Below, in pieces: positions 44,394-56,851 of a DNA stretch of 64,000 nucleotides (positions within the stretch are counted from its first letter, which is position 1; the number at the start of each line of letters is the position of its first letter). The position numbers were made by a program, and so were the translations under genes. The notes under the pieces are model-generated. The model made no database searches and was not told the DNA's origin. It was given only the letters and a program-made list of their open reading frames with translations. Source of the DNA: Tupaia tana (lineage: Eukaryota > Chordata > Mammalia > Scandentia > Tupaiidae). The stretch is from contig JAKSZU010000002.1 in the NCBI GenBank assembly GCA_026018925.1, positions 54,454,337 through 54,518,336 on the forward strand, written 5' to 3'.

Positions 44394-44432
<39 letters not shown>
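44160..44432 (+). mobile_element. SINE-A copy ending in (CA)n
   Basis: Head AGGACCAGCGGATGGTGTAA, B box AGTTCGAGTCC, body partly duplicated (AATCCTGAAAGAAGAGTGG and AATCCTGAGAGGAGAAGG). The 3' end is replaced by (CA)n/(TA)n at 44,397-44,430 instead of CCTATAGCAAAAACC. Confidence 0.85.
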
Positions 44433-45189
44433 GATTTTAATGAACCATTTCAGAATAGTTATGTGACATCTGCCCTTTTTCCTCTAAAAATTTAGAGGGA
44501 TATTTTTTTTCCTTAAGAGAAGATAATAATTTCCTAAGAGAAGGTACAGTCTCTTTCATAACTACAATATATTCAATATATTTGTTAAGAGTAGGAAATT
44601 TGGTGTTTATAAAATACTCTAATCCATAGCATATATTCAGATTTCATAGAGTGTCTCAATAATATCCTTAATAGCTTTTTTCCCCTGGTCTAGAATTTAA
44701 CCTGAGATCATCTATGCCACTTAATCGTGAGGGCTTTTCATCTTCTTTAATCTAGAACGATTTCTATCCTTTCCCTGTGTTTTTGATATTCTTAAACTGA
44801 ACTATTTTGGCCTAAAATGGTTGCTGTACTCCCACACTTGGATTCCTCTGGATAAGCTGAATTCATACATGTTAGACTGTTTTCCTGAGCTGGTTGCTAA
44901 GTTACAGCCAACCACACTAGCCAAGCACAGAAAGCCCACCTTTTAGGCTGTGTGTGGAGTCTAGCATCCAGCTGTAACCAGTCCAGTCATTTCTCTACCT
45001 CGTTCCCTCACTTTCATTTTTTGTAGGTCACTTTCCCCTCCCCTTCCCACAGACGTATGTACTCTGTAACCACGTTGACTACCCAGAGTTGCCTGGAACC
45101 AAATTTCCAGAAAACTGCCTGCTAGAATTACTTGTCCTTTGTTCAAAGAAACTCTGTTAAATTTTTGATTTGTATAAAAGTTTGCTTTT
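44433..45189. other. Unassigned sequence
   Basis: No feature recognised. Confidence 0.4.
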
Positions 45190-45480
45190 TAATAATATTT
45201 TTGAAAAATATTGGCCTGTTATTGTGTAGAATATCCTTCAGTGTGGGTCTGCCTATATTTCTCATGAGTGGATTCTGCATACATAATTAACCAGGAATAT
45301 TACTGAGGTGATTGCGCATTCTTCTCAGTGTGTCATATCAAAAGACACATAATGTCAGCTTGTCCCAATATTAGTGATGTGGGCAGATGCTTTAGATTTT
45401 TCTCCTTCTAGTTTTAGTATCTGTGGAAAATTTTCTAATGTCACAATTTGTAATAATATTAGTTACCATTTTGTTGTCAT
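45190..45480 (-). mobile_element. L1 3'-region fragment, minus strand
   Basis: GTAGAATATCCTTCAGTGTG, GGTCTGCCTATATTTCTCAT, GAATATTACTGAGGTGATTG, CATTCTTCTCAGTGTGTCAT, CAAAAGACACATAATGTCAG. Resembles the reversed 3' region of an old L1M-type element. Confidence 0.5.
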
Positions 45481-46018
45481 TAAAATTTTTTTAAATATAT
45501 TTTTATTTCAATTTCTTTTATGTAAGCAAGCACTTAATTTGAAGAATTTATTGTTATACTTGTCTTATGGTCTGCTTTTATGATTTGACCCACCAATAGT
45601 CTCATGGAGTAACGTTTTCTGAGAAATGCAGTGATTTCAAGCCTCTGGGTCACCTGAAAATGGAGATAAAAGTCCATCTACTTCTCGCTCTTCTGAAAAA
45701 ACAGGAGGAACATGTGTGGCAATATCAGAAAATGCTTTGTAGATTACAGAGAACAGACATCATGTTTATTTGGTGGCAGTATTCTTCCACAGCTTATTAG
45801 CCAATCACATTTATTAATGACCTCCTGACTGCACATTTGATCAGATGCTGCTTTATGAGATATTATCTTTAATCTATACAAGTCCCACAAGTTGGATTTC
45901 ATTGATGAATATAGCTGCCCCATTACCTGTCCTCTGAAGGATTCTTGTTAGTAGTTCAGATACTGATTGTATACTTTTCAGAACTTGAAGAGCAAAACAT
46001 ATCTAGTAACATACACAC

Positions 46019-46056
<38 letters not shown>

Positions 46057-47661
46057 TAAATTCCCTTTGCTGTGCCATAGGTCATCAGAGATCCTTACAC
46101 TGATAGGCCAATTTGGAGACAGTCAGTACTTGTTTCGTGAGCAAAGGAGTGACTTTTCAGACTTTGGAAGTTTATCTGTCTTTTTTATCTAATTTTATTT
46201 TCAAAGTCCTTTTAGTTGGTTGTCTGACATATATGGACACACTTAATTTAGGGAGCAGCATGGAAACTCTAATTGCTAAGTGACTTGGGTTGAAGAGTCC
46301 TGTCTCAGCTATGTCAGGATGCCCTCGATTCTATGGCTGTATTATATGATAGAGAACAAACGCCTCACTTTTGGGCACTAAGGCTCTAGTCATTTCTTTG
46401 GGTACAAACATTATAGGTAGTTATGAAGTGAAAGTAATCATTTTAGTTATAACACTGAGAACAAATAGGTACATTGAGCTGAATTTTCTGGGAATTTTGA
46501 CAGTTGGCTTGAAGTCACTGTGGCTTTATTACACATCCTGGGGCTAGGATGCTTAAATAACAGTTTCTGCAGATTTAACTCCTAAATGTGGTAACAAAAA
46601 AAAAAAAAAAAAAAAAAAAGAAACCATCATTTTTAGGAAGAGGCTGAAAAAATATGTAATTTTAAAAGAGATTTGAAACATTTAAATAATCTTCCTAATC
46701 CTCTTTCTATACTAAGATGGAAAATAGAGTTCAGTTTTTCATCAGTACAATAAAGACTGATGAGTACATTGTTGAATTGGATAAGCAGTATGTTTGTTTT
46801 GAGCTCAGAAATGTTGTATTAACAAGTGTCAAATGTTTAATTATATGCTTTTATACCTAGCACATTAGAAATAGACTAAATTAAAGATCATTTAGTTTGG
46901 AGTTTTTGTCTGGAGACTTACTTAATAGAGATTCATAATATAATCAACAATTTATATACTTAAAATCTATTTCTTAGGACTTGAAACTTAACTTTTGTTT
47001 CTAGTTGTTTATTGTTGTGTCTTTTAAAGATGTGTTACTGCTCATATCTATGATTCATTTGATACTGACTCTGACTCTGGTCAGCAATGAAAAACCCAAA
47101 CAATATATAGTTCCTATGGGAAAATGCTTTAGAGTGATTACTTTGTAATGTGGATTCCAATCTGCATTGTGGTGAGACACTGAGACAATATTCATTTGCT
47201 TACATCTAAACCTAGTGAGGTTCACCCATGAATAGAATTCTCATGAAAAATCTATGGGAAAAAAAGAAAGAAAACAAATTTAAGCAGTTGTCTCCAATGT
47301 TGAGAGACAAACAGAGAAAAAATAGTGGGGAAAGAAAAAAGCCATCTGAAAGCAAAGAAGAACAGAGAGACAAAGAATTCAAACCAAGTCAGAGAAGGTA
47401 ATGGGTAAAAGAAGAAAATACTTCTAGAAAAACAACTTAAATATTACCAAACACTGAGTTTGCTTTGCTTTCTGAAACTACCTATTTAAGAACTCTTGCT
47501 TTTAGAATCATATCTATTTATTTTTCATAATCATCTCTTACTCATTCTACTTCAATATATGGCTTCATATACACATCAGGCTAAGGAGATACCACAAAAA
47601 AAGTAAGATGAGGAAAACAAGAATGAAACAACAATTTGTTGAGCACTATGTGAAATGTCAT
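45481..47661. other. Repeat-poor stretch
   Basis: Contains a (TG)18-like tract at 46,019-46,055 and an A27 run at 46,594-46,620. Otherwise unassigned. No exon-like structure noticed. Confidence 0.45.
46019..46055. repeat. (TG)n microsatellite
   Basis: About 37 bp of uninterrupted TG. Not inside a SINE. Confidence 0.92.
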
Positions 47662-47851
47662 AGGGACCAGCAGATGGCGTAGTGCTTATATCATTGGACC
47701 CTCACATGGTTGACTATGGTTCAAGTCCTGAACTCGGTGCCTTGAAACTCATGCAGGTCCTGTGTGTGCACACAAGATCCTGGCAGGAGAATGGAGAAGA
47801 AGGGATTGCAGCATGACTATCCCTCCTGGGGGGTGATTTCTCACTTTCTCA

Positions 47852-47890
<39 letters not shown>

Positions 47891-47938
47891 GTGAGTGCAT
47901 GAGCCCTAAGGCAAAAATCTCTAGGAAAAAAAAAAAAA
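47662..47938 (+). mobile_element. SINE-A copy with expanded (CT)n
   Basis: Head AGGGACCAGCAGATGGCGTA, B-box-like GGTTCAAGTCC, (CT)n at 47,858-47,890, 3' end GAGCCCTAAGGCAAAAATCTC with an A tail. Confidence 0.85.
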
Positions 47939-48088
47939 AGGGATGCTTATTATCCTGCATACGAGAAAGAAAAAAATCAAACAAAAGGTTAAAAATTGTA
48001 ACTAGTTATATTGAAAAGCAATGACCCATATAGTAGCATAGAGCTCATGGAGTTTTATTGAGTCTTACTGATTCTTACAGTAATTTCC

Positions 48089-48090
<2 letters not shown>

Positions 48091-48125
<35 letters not shown>

Positions 48126-48361
48126 TGTCTTTTTGTTTGTTTTTGTTTTTACTATAGGCCATGTGTGCTCACCAGAGGGGAGAGAAAGAGAAAGTGAGAA
48201 ACCCCCTCCCCCCAGGGATATGGCCACACTGCAATTCCTTTTCCTCCATTCTCCTCTTGAGATTTTGGGCATGCATGCACACATCTAGCATGAGTTTTCC
48301 AGCTGCTGGTCCAGGACTCAACTGTGCAGCTACCCAGCACTTTAACCTCTTCTTGGCCCCT
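48091..48361 (-). mobile_element. SINE-A copy
   Basis: T32 tail, then TGTTTGTTTTTGTTTTTACTA, the TAGGCCATGTGTGCTCACCAG segment, and a shortened head ending CTCTTCTTGGCCCC. Probable TSD TAATTTCCA / TAATTCCAA. Confidence 0.78.
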
Positions 48362-49445
48362 AATTCCAACATTTTATTGGCTGCTGTAATCTCAAACATT
48401 TTGTTCAAGAAGAATGGCATATAGCTAGAACCAAGGTGATTTACGCATAAAGGGTTACTATGAACAGGTACACAATTCTAGGTAAACAGGATGTCTATTA
48501 ATAGTAAAATATGGCGTTAAAATAGTGCTTCTAAAATACACCAAGGTAGTTGAACATCTTACATTATCCTTGATTTTGCTTAATCTATCTTACCTGTGTA
48601 GCTAGAGATCATCCTATTGTCGTTTTCTTGCTTTCTACTTTTTCCCTGAGGATAATGCCATTATCTCCCTTTTTGGTTGAGTTGCATTTCTTCTCTTTAC
48701 ACTGTCACTGAAATACTGCAGAGTGATAGCATCATGAAAAGATTCACCCCTGAAATCTATACACTGGAATATCGTGCTCACGCGCGATGTTCTGCAGAGA
48801 ATGTTGCTGCTTGGACTATCCGTGTTTTCTCTGAGGGCGTGATTCAGCCTCAACTATGAGAGTAGGCTCCTCACTACCACACAATCATGGTTGTTATGGC
48901 TCTGTTCTTTATTTCTAGATCGGGCTACCACAAAACAAGGAAATCACACATTATGTATACCCAGCTCTTCCATTACGGCTAGCAGAGGATCTGGCCTGGA
49001 ATGGAGATTTAAATAACAGAAAACTTCATGAAATCTAATTATTAAGTGTTGTCCCTAAAGCTATCATGGTGGGGCCTTGTGGAGGTGACACTGAATAGCT
49101 TTACTTTAGGGTCAGTTTTTGAGTATGGTGTGCTTCATATTCTCTGGGGAAAAGTCCCATTCAGCAAAGGGAAAAAAAAAGATAACTAATTAGGAAGGCC
49201 TGCTCCCTCCAACCCATAGGAGTTGGGTGGGTTGGGGAGTGGTTGAGGCCAAAGGAAGAGAATAAAATAGGCTGTTTTTTTCTTTTCCCATTTCTGATCA
49301 TAGGCCAACTTCTTTTTCCACAGAAAAGTTACTTTCATATTGTGATGTACTGTAAGCTTTAAATATTCTGCCATCTATATTTCTAAATTTCTCAGAGCTT
49401 AAGTCATGCATTCCCATAGTAGATATGATTTTACATATTTTTTTT
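48362..49445. other. Unassigned stretch
   Basis: No repeat recognised. At 48,677-48,859 a 60-codon plus frame overlaps a 72-codon minus frame with a few CpGs (GCTCACGCGCGATG). Neither has splice support or a known domain. Confidence 0.4.
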
Positions 49446-49585
49446 TCAATTTGATCCTCACAAGAACCCTTTGTGGGAGAAGAACAAAACCTGAGAAACG
49501 ATTGGGTTCTCAAGTCTACTGGTAAATCTACACATTTTCATTGGCACTTACTATGTGTCAGGCATGGTGCAAGGCTGCCAAGGCA
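49446..49585 (-). repeat. Two MIR-like scraps
   Basis: TGATCCTCACAAGAACCCTTTG and GGCACTTACTATGTGTCAGG resemble parts of a reversed MIR but in swapped order, so they are separate fragments. Weak. Confidence 0.35.
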
Positions 49586-49864
49586 GGGTGGGGGTGACGA
49601 TGACAGTGTCAGAATTTCAAGCGTGGAGTCTCACTTTTTAATGGGCATTGATGAAAGAGCTCTGCTTTAGGGTCCAGCTGCATGTCCTTCATCCTGGGTG
49701 AAATTTCCTCTTCCTCCCTATTCAAATATTCTCACTTTCAGAGCTCTATTTACATTTGCCTGTGTCATTTGATCTTTAAGAATGTAGACCCCTGAGAACA
49801 AAAATAATTTTTGCTTTTTGTTGCTTGTTTTATCATCCGTGTGTGTGAGCACGTATGTGATGTA

Positions 49865-50045
49865 TTTTTAGGTAGGGTCGCCTCATGTCACGACCCTCCT
49901 TTCTCAGCTGCCTGTGAAGCTGAGTCCACAGGCATCCTTCACTATACCATGGATTTTTAGAGTGGGCGGATGATCAAACCTCGCTCCCACACAGCATGGG
50001 CCTGCCAGGCTGCAGTGCCGACCAGCACGTGACACTGCGGCTAGG
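49865..50045 (-). mobile_element. Possible SINE-C relative
   Basis: Right end GACACTGCGGCTAGGCC with a minus-strand GAGGTTTGATC B-box-like motif. GTCGCCTCATGTCACGACCC in the body. CpG-containing and tRNA-like at one end only. Tentative. Confidence 0.3.
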
Positions 50046-50903
50046 CCTGTTTCTTTATTTTACAGCATCCTCAGTGTAGTTTTTCTCATATAAGTTGTGG
50101 AAAATAAAATCCTGTGATACATGAAATCTTCTAAATCATAAGTCTCCATGTATAAATCATAATATTTTTGGAGGGAGGAAATAAAAATTAGCTTGAACTT
50201 CTTTGTGTCATGTACTTAATTATTTTAAATGGGCAGGCCGATTTAGATTTAGTTCCAAATAAAACTGAAACGGAAGTAACAGATTTGTCACAATATATGG
50301 GGCAAATATAATCTTTATCATAAAATATAGTTATTATAAATATTCAGAAGTATAGTATGATCTTACGGATACGCATTTTGTATGTGTGTGTTAAGGAAAA
50401 TCACATAGAACTAATTACATCCAGAAATGGAAGAAATAGTACCTAGGGACTGGGAGGTTGCAGCATTATTTATCCAAAACAACTGCACTTTCAATAGCAA
50501 ACCTTTAAGAGAGAGCTCAGCTTTCTAAGTGAACTGAGCAGCTCACTCTTGCTTTTCATTTTGGTTTCCAAATGGCACAGCTGAAAAGCACTGTCAATGG
50601 AAATTCCCTGGTGAGTCAGCAACTCTTACACCATCTCTGTTATATGTTGTTCTGAAGTACTGTTACTGTTACCCTTTGGGAAGATTTGCATAATATTCTA
50701 AACATAGTCCTCAAATGTTCATATATTCGCACTCGATTGCAAAGAATTCTTGAGTTATGTGATGAATGTACCCAAAGGGGTCCTGACAAAAGTTCAGGTG
50801 TTTTCTGTCCACACTGTATCTCAGTCTTTTGGACACTGAGAGTCAGAAAGCTTGAAGTTTTATTCCAGAACTTTCACGAAGGGAATTTAGGGTTTAAAAG
50901 CGT

Positions 50904-50940
<37 letters not shown>

Positions 50941-51054
50941 GGAATGAAAGGCTAGAAAGAGAAGAAATTGAAAGAAAAATATAACCATAATATGAAAACA
51001 CATAAAATAATGATATCTTTAGTGAATATATTGAAAATAAATTTTGAATATTAC
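50046..51054. other. Repeat-poor stretch with one exon-like motif
   Basis: An AAATGG start context at 50,572 followed by 13 codons (MAQLKSTVNGNSL) and a consensus splice donor GTGAGT at 50,611. This could be a chance event or a small first exon. A (TG)n lies at 50,900-50,939. The rest is unassigned. Confidence 0.35.
50900..50939. repeat. (TG)n microsatellite
   Basis: About 40 bp of TG with one interruption at its left end. Outside any SINE. Confidence 0.92.
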
Positions 51055-51059
51055 TCTGC

Positions 51060-51610
51060 ATTTAAAATGAATACACTAGGTCTATGTGCCAATAAGGATA
51101 GGTTAGATAAAAAATAATATTGAATAAGAAGACTAATTTGCACAAAAATATTAAATAGTGATGTTCTTTATGTAAAATACAAATAATACCAAATATTATA
51201 CATGAATAAGTAAATATACGATATGACTATTCTTTTTGGAAGTCTTGGAATTACACATATGTAAGTAAATTAATATATATAATACATACACACGCACACA
51301 TATACATACACATTTACACACAAAAAAACACATATAAATATACTCTGAATTCAAGTTAATGGTTTTCTAGAGGAAGGTGGAATAGGAAATACAACTAGAG
51401 AAAGATGAATTTAGCTTTAATATTTTATTACTTTTAATAAGGAAAAAATAGGGCCAGATATGGCAGGATAATAATGATTCCATGGGAAGTATTCTTTATA
51501 TTATTTTCTGCTTCAGTATATATATTTTCCCAAATTTAAAGAAAGTGTAATTTTTTTCCTTTAAAACCATTACTGTGTTTTTGAAACAATAAGATGTACA
51601 TTACAAAATG
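51060..51610 (+). mobile_element. L1 3'-end fragment
   Basis: GAATACACTAGGTCTATGTG, then TTATGTAAAATACAAATAAT, GGTTTTCTAGAGGAAGGTGG, TTTCCCAAATTTAAAGAAAG. Resembles the 3' UTR of old L1 (L1MC/L1MD-like). Carries CA-rich simple sequence at 51,287-51,330. Confidence 0.5.
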
Positions 51611-51696
51611 AATAACTGAGCTCAATTTTAAGTATTCTACTGCTAACACTTAAGTAATTTTCAGAGTGACGGTATTTTCATTAAAAATGTTCATCA

Positions 51697-51938
51697 GGTC
51701 CAGAAGGTGGCATGGAGGTTGCCACATGGTTGACTGCGTGGTTTGAGTCTTGGTCCCAGTGGCTTGAGGAACACTTCAGGCATGTGTGCATGTGTACCCA
51801 AAATCTCAAGGAGAAAGTGGAGGAGAAGGGATTGTGGCATGATCATCCTTCCTGTGGGGTAATTTTTCACTTCCCTTCTCTGTCTGTCCCTCTCTAGTGA
51901 GTGCAAGCACCCTATAGCAAAACTTACCAAAAAAAAAG
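51697..51938 (+). mobile_element. SINE-A copy, older subfamily
   Basis: AGGTCCAGAAGGTGGCATGG, a short deletion in the head (GGTTGCCACATGGTTGAC), B box GGTTTGAGTC, 3' end CACCCTATAGCAAAACTTACC with an A tail. Confidence 0.8.
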
Positions 51939-52244
51939 TAAAACTATTTTTCACAGTGCTCAATACTTGAGGCCAATTGACCATATTAAATCTAACATTC
52001 TAATAATGTGTTAGGAAAGGTTTTTGGTATTTAGTGTTCAGTGCTATTGTAGCAACTCAGAGGTATTTTGATTATTTTCATTTCTGAGAAAGTAAAAGTA
52101 CTTTTATTTTCATATTTTGTTTCAGTTACTATCTATGCAGTTGCAGAATTTGAAATAAAATGGGAAAAATTTTTCCTTCAAATCTTTGTCCTGAGAATAG
52201 TGAGCATTGTACTAATTCTTCCTTCACTGGTTAGAATTTGATTT

Positions 52245-52806
52245 CTTTCACTCTTTTTCTTTCTTTCCTTTTAGATATTTTATTTTCAATTGACAGATAA
52301 TGGTATCTATTTATGGGGTACACTGTGAGGGTTAGCTACAGGTATACATTACAGAACAATTAAATCGGGTCAATGAACACATCCATCTCCACCTACTTAT
52401 TATTTTTTCTGGGTGAGAGCGTTTAAAATATATTCTTTGGCAAGTTTGAAATATATAATACATTATTGTTAACTATAGTTACCATGCTGTGCAATAGATC
52501 ACTAACAACTAACTCCTCTTGTTTAACTGAAATTTTGTGCTCTTTGACAACATCTGTCTCCATGTCCTGCACACTCTTTCCACCCACTGCCCCAGCAGTC
52601 GTAATCACTATTCTGCTCTACTTCTATGAGTTTGATTTCTTTAAATTCTTCATATAAATGAGATCATGTAGTATATGTCTTCTGTGATTGACTTACTTCA
52701 CTGAGCATAATGTCCTCTAGGTTCATCCACATTGTCACAAATCACAGGTTTTCCTTCTCTGTAAAGGCTGCATATATAGTATGCCTGTGTGTGTGTGTGT
52801 ATAAAA

Positions 52807-52878
<72 letters not shown>

Positions 52879-53520
52879 GTGTATGTGTATATATATATAT
52901 TTATACAAAATATTTTCTATATCCATTGACTCCTTGATGGCCACTTACCTTATTCCTGTATCTTAGCTATTGTGGATAGAGCTGCATTAAGCATGAAAGT
53001 ACAGATACCTCTTTGATGTACTGATATCAGTTTTTTAAAAATTTTTTTTTATTTACCCAGACGTGGTATTGTTGGACTATATGGTAGCTCTACTCTTAAT
53101 TGTTTGAGGAGACTCCATCATTTTTTTAATAACAGATATATTAATTTATCTCACCTCTGATAATGTTTCAAGACTCCCTTTTCCTCATATCTTTGCCCAA
53201 ACTTGTTATCTTTTGTCTTTTTAGTGGTAGCCATTGTAATAGCTGTGAAGCGATAGCTCATTGCAGCTTCTAATTTGTATTTCTTATGATTAGGGATGAT
53301 GAACATCTTTTCATATTTGTTGATCATTAATCATTAATATCCTTTTATTCTTTTTTAGAAATGTCTGTTCAGGTCTTTTATTCATTTTTAAATTGGCTTT
53401 TTTTTTTTTGCAATTGAGTTGAGTTTCTTATATATTTTGGGTATTAGTACTTTATCAGGTGTATGGCTTGCAAATATTATTTTCCAACCTGTAGGAAATA
53501 ATATTGTCTTTTCACTCTTG
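52245..53520 (-). mobile_element. L1 3' UTR and ORF2 end, minus strand
   Basis: The plus strand shows the reverse of an L1M-type 3' end: TTTATGGGGTACACTGTGAG, AACACATCCATCTCCACCTA, GTTAACTATAGTTACCATGC, GAGCATAATGTCCTCTAGGT, GTATTGTTGGACTATATGGT, TTTGCCCAAACTTGTTATCT, ATCAGGTGTATGGCTTGCAA. It covers the 3' UTR and the last third of ORF2. Interrupted by a microsatellite at 52,785-52,905. No intact frame. Confidence 0.88.
52785..52905. repeat. (TG)n-(TA)n compound microsatellite in L1
   Basis: TG runs followed by about 45 bp of TA, then TG and TA again. It has grown inside the reversed L1, where related L1s carry a short TATA(TG) stretch. Confidence 0.92.
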
Positions 53521-53751
53521 TTTCCTTTAACAAAGGTATGAAATTAGGCAAGCAGGACAAACCTGGGAAAGTTTCCAGTAACTTAACATAGTTGGAATAA
53601 AAAATGTATGTGGGAGAGAAAGAGGAGATAAAGTTAGGAACCTAGAAAAATATTACTTAAGTAATTATTATAATATCAATTCAACAAGCATTTTTGAACT
53701 GTTCTGTGTTCTACGCATTGTGCTGAAATCTGGATTAAAAAGGTCATTGGA

Positions 53752-54010
53752 TTTTTCTTTTTTTTTTCTTTTTTTTTTTTTTTATTTGCTATTGTGCAAA
53801 TACATTCACAGGAGGGAAGCAGAGGGAAAGTGAGAAAGCACCGCTTGGTAGAATGGCCATGCCACAATCTCCTCCATTCTCCTCTCAAGATTTTGGCCAT
53901 ACACTCATGTAGGTTGGGCATGTTTTTTAACCTGCTAGGTCCAGTACTTGAACCACACAGCTGACCATGTGGGATCCAACTGCTTTAACCACCACACCAG
54001 ATGGCTGGCC
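53752..54010 (-). mobile_element. SINE-A copy, older subfamily
   Basis: T-rich tail, TTTGCTATTGTGCAAATACA, head at right CATGTGGGATCCAACTGC, then CACACCAGATGGCTGGCC. Confidence 0.78.
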
Positions 54011-54026
54011 TTAAAGACCATAAGAC

Positions 54027-54273
54027 ATTTTTGTTGTTTTTTGTCATAGGACGCATGCGCTTGCCAGTAAGAGAGAGAAGACAGATACAGAGAGAGAGAA
54101 AGTGACAAATCATTCTCTAAGGATACAGACACACCACAGTCCTTTCTTTTCCTTTCTCTTCTTGGGATTTTGGGCACCCATGCACACTTGTCTGGTGTGA
54201 TTTTCAGGCTACTGGGTCATGGGCTCGAATTGCCATCCACTTTAACCACTACATTACCTGCTGGCCTGAACAT
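54027..54273 (-). mobile_element. SINE-A copy with TSD
   Basis: TSD CATAAGAC (54,019-54,026 and 54,274-54,281). TTTGTCATAGGACGCATGCG at left, head at right shortened before ACTACATTACCTGCTGGCC. Confidence 0.85.
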
Positions 54274-54284
54274 CATAAGACTTT

Positions 54285-54354
54285 AAGGTGCTGGATCCCA
54301 CATGGATGACTCCTTGGTTTGAGTCCTAGACACAGTGCCTTAAAAAACATGCCA
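54285..54354 (+). mobile_element. SINE-A head fragment, older subfamily
   Basis: Only the head survives: AGGTGCTGGATCCCACATGG, GGTTTGAGTCCTAGACACAG, CCTTAAAAAACATGCC. It is cut off where the next SINE begins. Confidence 0.75.
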
Positions 54355-54556
54355 AGGGGACTAGCAGATGGTACGTTTACGTGGCTGGACTCCTGCAGGC
54401 CAAGTCTCGGACCTGGCAGCTTAAAACTCACGCTAGGTATGTGTACATGTGTGCCTGAAATCCTGAGAGGAAAATGGGGGGAGAAGGGACTGCAGTGTGG
54501 CCATCTCCCCTCGGGGCTGATTTCTCACTTTCTCTCTCAAAATCCAAATAAACAGG
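54355..54556 (+). mobile_element. SINE-A copy, head partly deleted
   Basis: AGGGGACTAGCAGATGGTAC, then CTGGACTCCTGCAGGCC with loss of the B box, body complete. The 3' end is replaced by TCTCAAAATCCAAATAAAC. Confidence 0.78.
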
Positions 54557-56028
54557 TCTCTGATTCCAGAAGAGTTAAATAGCAAGAACAACAAAAACTA
54601 GCTCTGTCAGAGACTCAGCATGATTTTGTGAAAAGCTATTGAAAAGGTTATTTATTATAAGCAGAATTTCCTTCGTGAAAAATAACAGTTGAAAAGTTTG
54701 CATACTAATCATGTAAGCTGTGTGTGTGTTTGTATGTGTGTCCATAATTGACTTCCAGAAGTTAGGCAAATCAGATCAAATGGAGAACCACAGATGGTTT
54801 TGCCTAGTATTTGAAGGGGGGGGGGGGTGTCCCGGGGAAAGACGATAAAGGTGCTTTCTTTTGCTGCATACCTACAAAATCTCTATCACCTCCCTACAAC
54901 ATGATTATATCCAATTATCTAGCCTGTACTATAATGAAAATGATTATGTAAGTGTGAGACCTGATCATTAATCTGAATGCCTTGTTTCTGCTACTGTAAA
55001 AAAGTTTCCGACCATCCTCCTGTCATTAACATGTTTTAGAAACAGTGATCAACATCCACACATTCATGCATTAAAAAATAAAACAAAAGGAAACCTCCTG
55101 CTAGTCCATGCAATAGCAGTTCTTGTTTTTGTTTTGTTTTGTTTTGCTTTGTGTTTTTTTTCCCTTTATTTTATGCCTGCAACACAACTAATGAATGATG
55201 TTTACATGCCCGAATCCTCCCTACAGGCATATGCACGATGACCCCTCTTTATCTATTCAACAAAGCACATTGGAATATGAATAGAAATGTCACACAATAT
55301 TCTGCTTTATACAAAAGTAAATAATGTTCAAACTTTAGCACTTGATTAGTACTAACAAGGCGGTTACAACCATCTCACAATTAAGTGCTGGTATGAAATA
55401 CTAACAAGTTAAAGCTTACAGAGATCTGATAATAAAGGCTTTATATAAATTATGTGTGGTGGATAAATGTTAAACATTATATAGATGAAGACAACTCAAA
55501 GGAAGATAGGAAAACACTTCAACTGTTTCCCTTCTTCTATTTTGTTTCTTATGTAATAATTTCTCAAATCAAAATCTTCTTAGACAGAAATGTATATAAT
55601 GGCTCTCCTGACCATAATGTACTTTACAGACAATTATTTTAAGACTCTACCCATCTCCCATGCCACATTCCACTCCATTGGTTAGAAACTAGCGCCAAGG
55701 ACATGTAAAATTCGGGGAACTTTGGATTCTGGAGGCACAATGTCCACGTGGTTGCAACTGTGATATATCCTGGAATATCAGGTACTAGTAAAACTCCTGG
55801 TAAGACTACAGCACATCCTGTTATACGTCTTGCCCAAGTGAGGACAGTAGCAACACGAGGAGAGGAAGATGGAGAAGAAATTCCATGATTTTGGTTATGA
55901 GTCTTTATGCATGTTTCTCAGCTTGAGCCTGGCCAGTATGTCTCTCCACTGAGAGATAGCACTTGACCCCCTCGATGCTGTGGTGCTGTGTGCCAGCTTC
56001 TTAGCTTAACAGTCTCCATTTCTTTTCC
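54557..56028. other. Repeat-poor stretch
   Basis: G12 run at 54,818-54,829 and a (GTTTT)n tract at 55,120-55,165. Otherwise unassigned. No exon-like structure. Confidence 0.45.
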
Positions 56029-56039
56029 TAGATGTGATT

Positions 56040-56309
56040 TTTCTTTTTCTTTTTTTTGGAGAGATTTTCGCTATAGGGTGCACGCGCTCGCCAGACAGAC
56101 AGAGAGAGACATAGAGACAGAAAGCGAGAAATCACCCCCCAGGGGGGTGGTCACGCCGTAATCCCTTCTCCTCCATTCTCCTCTCGGGATCTTGGGTATG
56201 CATGCACAAGCTCCCGGTGTGAGTTTTAAGCCACCGGGTCCGGGACGCGAACCGCGGTTGACTACTTGGGAGTCCAGCGACATAGCCATTACGCTAACTG
56301 CTGGTTCCT
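56040..56309 (-). mobile_element. SINE-A copy, young
   Basis: TSD TAGATGTGA (56,029-56,037 and 56,310-56,318). GAGAGATTTTCGCTATAGGG, CGCGCTCGCCAGACAGACAG and CCGGGACGCGAACCGCGG retain many CpGs. Nearly identical to the copy at 62,544. Confidence 0.93.
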
Positions 56310-56384
56310 TAGATGTGACTTCTTTTATCACCCATTTTTAGTTCTTTTGGGAGAATACCATATATATCTACATGGAGGAAATCT

Positions 56385-56780
56385 GTGAGGCATTGAAGGT
56401 GGCAGTAAGGACTTTGACTTTTGCTTTGTGAAGGGTGGGAAACATTGGTGGGTTTTCAGCAGGGCAGTAAAGTGATCTGGACCACATTTTAATTGGATTG
56501 TTGTCATTTAAAGAATACTCTTTGACAGAGAAAAGACGTTGGACAAGAGTAGAAGAAAAGAGATGAGTTAAGTTTGGGACCAGGGAGGTACCAGAGGGGG
56601 CGGTACCCACCCACCGTGTACCAGGTACTGTTCTAGGTGCTTGAGTTGTAAAGAGAAAACAGATGAAAGTTCCTGCCTTTGTGAAACTTATACTCAATGA
56701 GTACTTGTTGAGGAAAGTTACAGTTGAGTTGGTGATTAACAGTGAACACAGGCTTACTAGGGAGAAAAGAAGGAAGAGCA
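56385..56780 (-). mobile_element. Two L2 pieces, minus strand
   Basis: First piece about 56,385-56,560 (GGTGGGTTTTCAGCAGGGCA, AGTGATCTGGACCACATTTT). Second about 56,612-56,780 (CCAGGTACTGTTCTAGGTGC, GTTCCTGCCTTTGTGAAACT), which is the reversed L2 3' end. Their order shows they are two insertions or a rearranged one. Confidence 0.55.
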
Positions 56781-56819
56781 TTTGTAATCTCTCTAACTTT
56801 GAGTTGACAATTAACAAAG

Positions 56820-56851
<32 letters not shown>

